Assembly (NCBI GenBank): GCA_946479915.1
Contig: CAMLHR010000035.1
Coordinates: 1 to 8,684, forward strand
DNA from: an uncultured Lysobacter sp.
Lineage (GTDB): Bacteria > Pseudomonadota > Gammaproteobacteria > Xanthomonadales > Xanthomonadaceae
Reading direction: 5' to 3'
Length of the DNA stretch: 8,684 nucleotides
Shown here: one piece after another, positions 5,784 to 8,684 of the stretch
How the letters are laid out: every line of letters begins with the position of its first letter
Position numbering within the stretch: position 1 is the first letter of the stretch
The notes under the pieces: generated by a model
Told to the model about the DNA's origin: nothing
The model's input: the letters and a program-made list of their open reading frames with translations, nothing else
Database searches by the model: none
Made by a program: the position numbers and the translations under genes

Positions 5784-6380
5784 ATGACCACCCTGCTGAT
5801 CCTGATCGCCCTCGCCGCCGTCCTCGTCTTCTGGGGGGTGTCCGTCTACAACGGGCTCGTCACGGCCCGCAACGCATTCAAGAACGCCTTCGCCCAGATC
5901 GACGTCCAGCTGCAGCGGCGCTTCGACCTGATCCCGAACCTGGTGGAGACCGCCAAGGCCTACCTCGCCCATGAACGGGGCACGCTCGAGGCGGTGACCA
6001 CCGCCCGCAACGCCGCGCAGGCCGGGCTGGCCGCCGCGAAGGCGGCGCCGGGCGATCCCGCGGCGATGGCCGAACTGGGCCGCAGCGAGGCGGCGCTGGA
6101 AGGCGCGCTGGGCCGGCTGATGGTCACCGTGGAGGCCTACCCGGACCTCAAGGCGAGCCAGAACATGATGCAGCTCAACGAGGAGCTGGCCAGCACCGAG
6201 AACAAGGTCGCCTTCGCGCGCCAGGCCTACAACGACAGCGTGATGGCCTTCAACAACAAGCGCGAGGTCTTCCCGGCGAGCCTGGTCGCGAACAACTTCG
6301 GGTTCCGGCAGGCCGCGTTGCTGGAGATCCCGATGGACCAGCGCGACGCGGTGCGCGCGGCGCCGAAGGTCCAGTTCTGA
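5784..6380 (+). CDS. lemA: LemA family membrane protein
   Basis: A 198-residue LemA-family protein. One N-terminal membrane segment (about residues 3-20) is followed by the family signature VYNGLVTARNAFKNAFAQID.QL.RR.DLIPNLVETAK.Y (21-60), and then by long helices with ARQAYND.V..FN...E.FP (about 145-164), the usual C-terminal block ending in FGF. LemA proteins are anchored in the inner membrane with a helical domain outside; their biochemical role is not settled. The ATG is preceded by GGAGG (5770-5774). The next reading frame starts with GTG 1 bp after the stop, and it encodes an M48 protease, a very common partner of LemA. This gene leads the apparent operon lemA–M48–transporter. Confidence 0.94.
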   Translation: MTTLLILIALAAVLVFWGVSVYNGLVTARNAFKNAFAQIDVQLQRRFDLIPNLVETAKAYLAHERGTLEAVTTARNAAQAGLAAAKAAPGDPAAMAELGRSEAALEGALGRLMVTVEAYPDLKASQNMMQLNEELASTENKVAFARQAYNDSVMAFNNKREVFPASLVANNFGFRQAALLEIPMDQRDAVRAAPKVQF

Positions 6381-6381
6381 G

Positions 6382-6594
6382 GTGAACTTCTTCGAACGCC
6401 AGGCCCAGGCGCGCCGCCTGTCGACGCGGCTGCTGGTCCTGTTCGGCCTGGCGGTGCTGGGGATCGTGCTGGCGGTCGACGCGGCGGTGTGGCTGGCGCT
6501 GGGCGGGCGTGGCGAGTCCGGCGCCGCCGGGGCGTCGGCCGGCACCCTGGCGTGGGCCCGCGGCCCGACCCGGGCGGTGATCGGCCGGGGGTAG
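6382..6594 (+). pseudogene. N-terminal membrane segment of the M48 protease, cut off by an in-frame TAG
   Basis: Starting at GTG 6382, 1 bp after lemA, this frame encodes 70 residues (MNFFERQAQARRLSTRLLVL...), with one clear membrane helix at about residues 16-42, then stops at TAG 6592-6594. The same frame resumes after the stop (RERNAALRAGGDAVAVQLGG) and runs without a break into the M48 catalytic domain at 6634-8298. From memory, homologues carry such a segment as the start of a single protease chain. A single base substitution making TAG explains the break most simply; one indel cannot, because the frame is the same on both sides. The 20 or so residues before the stop are Gly/Arg-rich rather than hydrophobic, so a second membrane helix expected in HtpX-type proteins is not visible. 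It could also be a sequencing error or a read-through site. Confidence 0.65.
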
Positions 6595-6633
6595 CGGGAA
6601 CGCAACGCGGCGCTGCGCGCGGGGGGCGACGCG

Positions 6634-8298
6634 GTGGCCGTGCAGCTCGGTGGCGTGCCGGTCCCGGAGGACACCACCGACCTGTCGCTGCGCCGGCTGC
6701 GCAACGTCGTCGAGGAAATCGCGATCGCCTCCGGCGTGCCGATGCCCGCGCTGTTCGTGCTCGAGCACGAGGCCGGCATCAACGCGTTCGCCGCCGGCTG
6801 GAACGTTTCGAGCTCCGTTGTCGCCGTGACGCGCGGCGCGCTCGAGACGCTGACGCGCGACGAGCTGCAGGGCGTGATCGCGCACGAGTTCAGCCACATC
6901 CTCAACGGCGACATGCGCCTGAACATCCGGCTGATGGGGCTGCTGTTCGGCATCCTGATGCTGGGCCTGATCGGGCGGAAGGTGCTGTACCTGGGCACGG
7001 GCGGGCGTCGCGGGCGCGGCTCGGGCGCGGTGCTCGCCGCGGCGCTGGTGGCCATCGTCATCGGCTACGTCGGGCTGTTCTTCGCGCGGATGATCAAGGC
7101 CGGGATCAGCCGCACGCGTGAATCGCTGGCCGACGCGGCGGCGGTGCAGTTCACCCGCCAGACCGCAGGCCTGGCTGGCGCGCTGAAGAAGATCGCCGGA
7201 CTGCCCGGGGGGGCGCGGCTCGCCGATCGCGGCGACGCGGAGGAGGTCAGCCACATGCTGTTCGGCGACGGCGTCGGGTTCAGCGGCCTGTTCGCCACGC
7301 ATCCGCCACTGCTCGCGCGCATCCAGGCGCTGGAACCCGGGTTCGACCCGGGCCAGCTCGAAGCGCTGGCGCGGCAATGGCACCAGCACCTGCCTCAGGG
7401 GCTGGAGGAAGACATGCAATTGGGGCTGGCGGGCCGCGAGGCGCCCGGCCTGCCGGCGGGCGGCGCGTTGCTGGCGGTGTCGCCCGACGCGGTGGCGCGC
7501 GGCGTCGCCAGCCCGGATGCGCTGGATTTCACGCGGGCCGATGCGATCGCCGCCGCGATGCCGGAAGGGCTCCGCGACCTCGCGGCCGCGCGCGCGACCG
7601 CCATGCCGCTGGTCCTCGCGCTGCTGCGCGACCGCGACCCGCGGCTCGCCCAGCACCAGGACGTGGAGATCGCCGCGCGCCTGGGGTCGGCGCTTGCGAA
7701 CCACGCGCGGGAGATCCACGTGGGCGCCCTCGACGGGCTGCACCCGCAGTTGCGGTTGCCGCTCGCCTCGATCGCCTTCCCGGTGCTGCGGCTGCGCCCG
7801 CGGCCGGAGATCGACGCCTTCCTCGACACCGTGCACGCGATGGTGCACGTGGACGCCCGCGTGTCCCTGTTCGAGTACTGCCTGGGGCGCCTGCTGCTGG
7901 TGCACCTGCGCGAGTCGCTGGACCCGTCGCGGCATGCCCGCCTGGGGCGCCGCCATCCGGGACAGGTGCGCAGCGAGATCGCGACGCTGCTCTGCGTCGT
8001 GGCGCAGTCCGGCCACGACGATCCGGCCGAGGCGCAGCGCGCCTACCTGGCGGGGATGCGGCGGATCCTGCCGCGCGACCACCTGCCCTACCTGCCGCGC
8101 GAGCAGGGCGTCCTCGCGCTCGACGCGACGTGGGCGCGGCTCGACCGGCTCGACCCGCTGGCCAAGCAGGCGCTCGTCGAGGCCGTCACGGCGACCGTGT
8201 CCCACGACGGGCAGGTGACGGTCGCGGAGTCCGAACTGCTGCGCACGCTCTGCGGCGTGCTGCATTGCCCGCTGCCCCCCGTCCCGGCCAGCGCCTGA
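6634..8298 (+). CDS. M48 (HtpX-type) zinc metalloprotease with long C-terminal extension; core after the in-frame stop
   Basis: From GTG 6634 the frame gives 554 residues. The M48 zinc site is intact: H84-E-F-S-H88 (HExxH) and the third ligand Glu163 in RESLADAAA. THPPL.ARI at 222-230 is the usual late M48 motif. Two hydrophobic segments (about 98-116 and 131-152) lie between the zinc motifs, as in HtpX, which degrades damaged or misassembled inner-membrane proteins. Residues from about 240 on are not part of the core protease; the end (DGQVTV.ESELLR, about 525-537) looks like a TerB-type helical domain. The frame is continuous with 6382-6594 except for one TAG, so the native gene was probably 6382-8298. 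If translation restarts, GTG 6634 has only a G-run (6620-6626) as a weak ribosome site. A shortened product would lack the N-terminal anchor. The transporter gene starts 1 bp after the stop. Family certain; activity uncertain. Confidence 0.85.
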   Translation: MAVQLGGVPVPEDTTDLSLRRLRNVVEEIAIASGVPMPALFVLEHEAGINAFAAGWNVSSSVVAVTRGALETLTRDELQGVIAHEFSHILNGDMRLNIRLMGLLFGILMLGLIGRKVLYLGTGGRRGRGSGAVLAAALVAIVIGYVGLFFARMIKAGISRTRESLADAAAVQFTRQTAGLAGALKKIAGLPGGARLADRGDAEEVSHMLFGDGVGFSGLFATHPPLLARIQALEPGFDPGQLEALARQWHQHLPQGLEEDMQLGLAGREAPGLPAGGALLAVSPDAVARGVASPDALDFTRADAIAAAMPEGLRDLAAARATAMPLVLALLRDRDPRLAQHQDVEIAARLGSALANHAREIHVGALDGLHPQLRLPLASIAFPVLRLRPRPEIDAFLDTVHAMVHVDARVSLFEYCLGRLLLVHLRESLDPSRHARLGRRHPGQVRSEIATLLCVVAQSGHDDPAEAQRAYLAGMRRILPRDHLPYLPREQGVLALDATWARLDRLDPLAKQALVEAVTATVSHDGQVTVAESELLRTLCGVLHCPLPPVPASA

Positions 8299-8299
8299 C

Positions 8300-8684
8300 A
8301 TGACCGCGCCCGTCGCCAGCGAGGCGCGCGTCCGGCAGGGCGAGTGGTACGCGGTCTGCGTGTCGTTCGCCTACTTCTTCTGCGTGTTGGCGGCGTACTA
8401 CATGATCCGGCCGGTCCGCGAGCAGCTGGCCGCCGCCGTCGGGTCGATGCACCTGCCGGTGTTCTACGGGGCGACCCTGGTCGCGATGCTGGCGCTGGCG
8501 CCGCTGTTCGGCTGGCTGGTGTCGCGCTTCCCGCGGCGCATCGTGGTGCCGCTGGTGTACCTGGCCTTCATCGCCTGCCTGGTCGCGTTCGTGCCGCTGT
8601 TCGCGCAGCCGGGGCTGCTCGGCCCGCGCGTGCTGGGCACCGTGTTCTTCGTCTGGGTCAGCGTGTTCAACCTGTTCGTGGTGT
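8300..8684 (+). CDS. Multi-pass membrane transporter, MFS or NTP/NDP-exchange type, 3' end cut off
   Basis: The frame opens at ATG 8300, 1 bp after the protease stop, and runs off the window after 128 codons. Hydrophobic segments are at about residues 17-37, 52-74, 81-102 and 111-128. The first carries FAYFFCVLAAYYMIRPVREQL, cf. the YFFCLLAGYY.LRPVRDE pattern I associate with bacterial proteins annotated as MFS or ATP/ADP (NTP/NDP) exchange-type transporters. LFGWLVSRFPRR at 69-80 resembles the MFS loop 2-3 motif (GxLxDRxGRR) in position and charge. The substrate cannot be told from this part. The 1-bp junction suggests co-transcription with lemA and the M48 gene. Confidence 0.8.
   Translation, partial: MTAPVASEARVRQGEWYAVCVSFAYFFCVLAAYYMIRPVREQLAAAVGSMHLPVFYGATLVAMLALAPLFGWLVSRFPRRIVVPLVYLAFIACLVAFVPLFAQPGLLGPRVLGTVFFVWVSVFNLFVV

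Noticed and set aside
6250..8301. 683-codon minus-strand open frame opposite the M48 gene
   Set aside because: High GC leaves antisense frames open. The product is Arg/Gln/His-rich without motifs, while the plus strand encodes a clear M48 protease.

Overview
The window is very GC-rich and tightly packed. Its proteins look like those of a gammaproteobacterium of the Xanthomonadaceae/Lysobacteraceae type (Lysobacter, Luteimonas or a relative). The lineage is inferred from GC content, from the lemA–M48–transporter arrangement and from the style of the lysine/arginine-rich H1-like protein. No rRNA, tRNA or phylogenetic marker is present to confirm it.

Layout. (1) 3-1200, plus strand: the 3' part of a stomatin/SPFH membrane protein (qmcA type) and, 1 bp later, its NfeD-family partner (ybbJ type). 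(2) 1244-2801, plus strand: gcvT and gcvH, the T and H proteins of the glycine cleavage system, ending at a strong intrinsic terminator (2829-2856). The P and L proteins are not in the window. (3) 2857-3560: about 700 bp with no convincing gene. It holds a 14-bp palindrome, a TTGACA promoter, a foldable stretch of about 170 nt ending in its own intrinsic terminator, and a further hairpin; this may be a small RNA or an attenuating leader. (4) 3561-4112, plus strand: a histone H1-like protein built partly from a 102-bp tandem repeat, followed by a terminator. (5) 4194-5636, minus strand: a secreted serine hydrolase of the beta-lactamase/S12 class, convergent with the H1-like gene. (6) 5784 to the end, plus strand, divergent from the hydrolase: lemA, an M48 (HtpX-type) zinc metalloprotease with a long C-terminal extension, and the start of a multi-pass transporter. 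Gene junctions here are 1 bp, so this is very probably one operon.

How the genes relate. SPFH and NfeD proteins form membrane microdomain pairs. GcvT and GcvH act in one pathway of glycine breakdown and one-carbon supply. LemA and M48 proteases are often neighbours and suggest envelope or membrane-protein quality control.

The most unusual points are an in-frame TAG that splits the M48 protease gene between its N-terminal membrane segment and its catalytic core, the possible structured RNA ahead of the H1-like gene, and the near-identical 102-bp repeats inside that gene. I found no CRISPR array, insertion sequence, tRNA or clear phage gene. I cannot show a wholly new system from this sequence alone.
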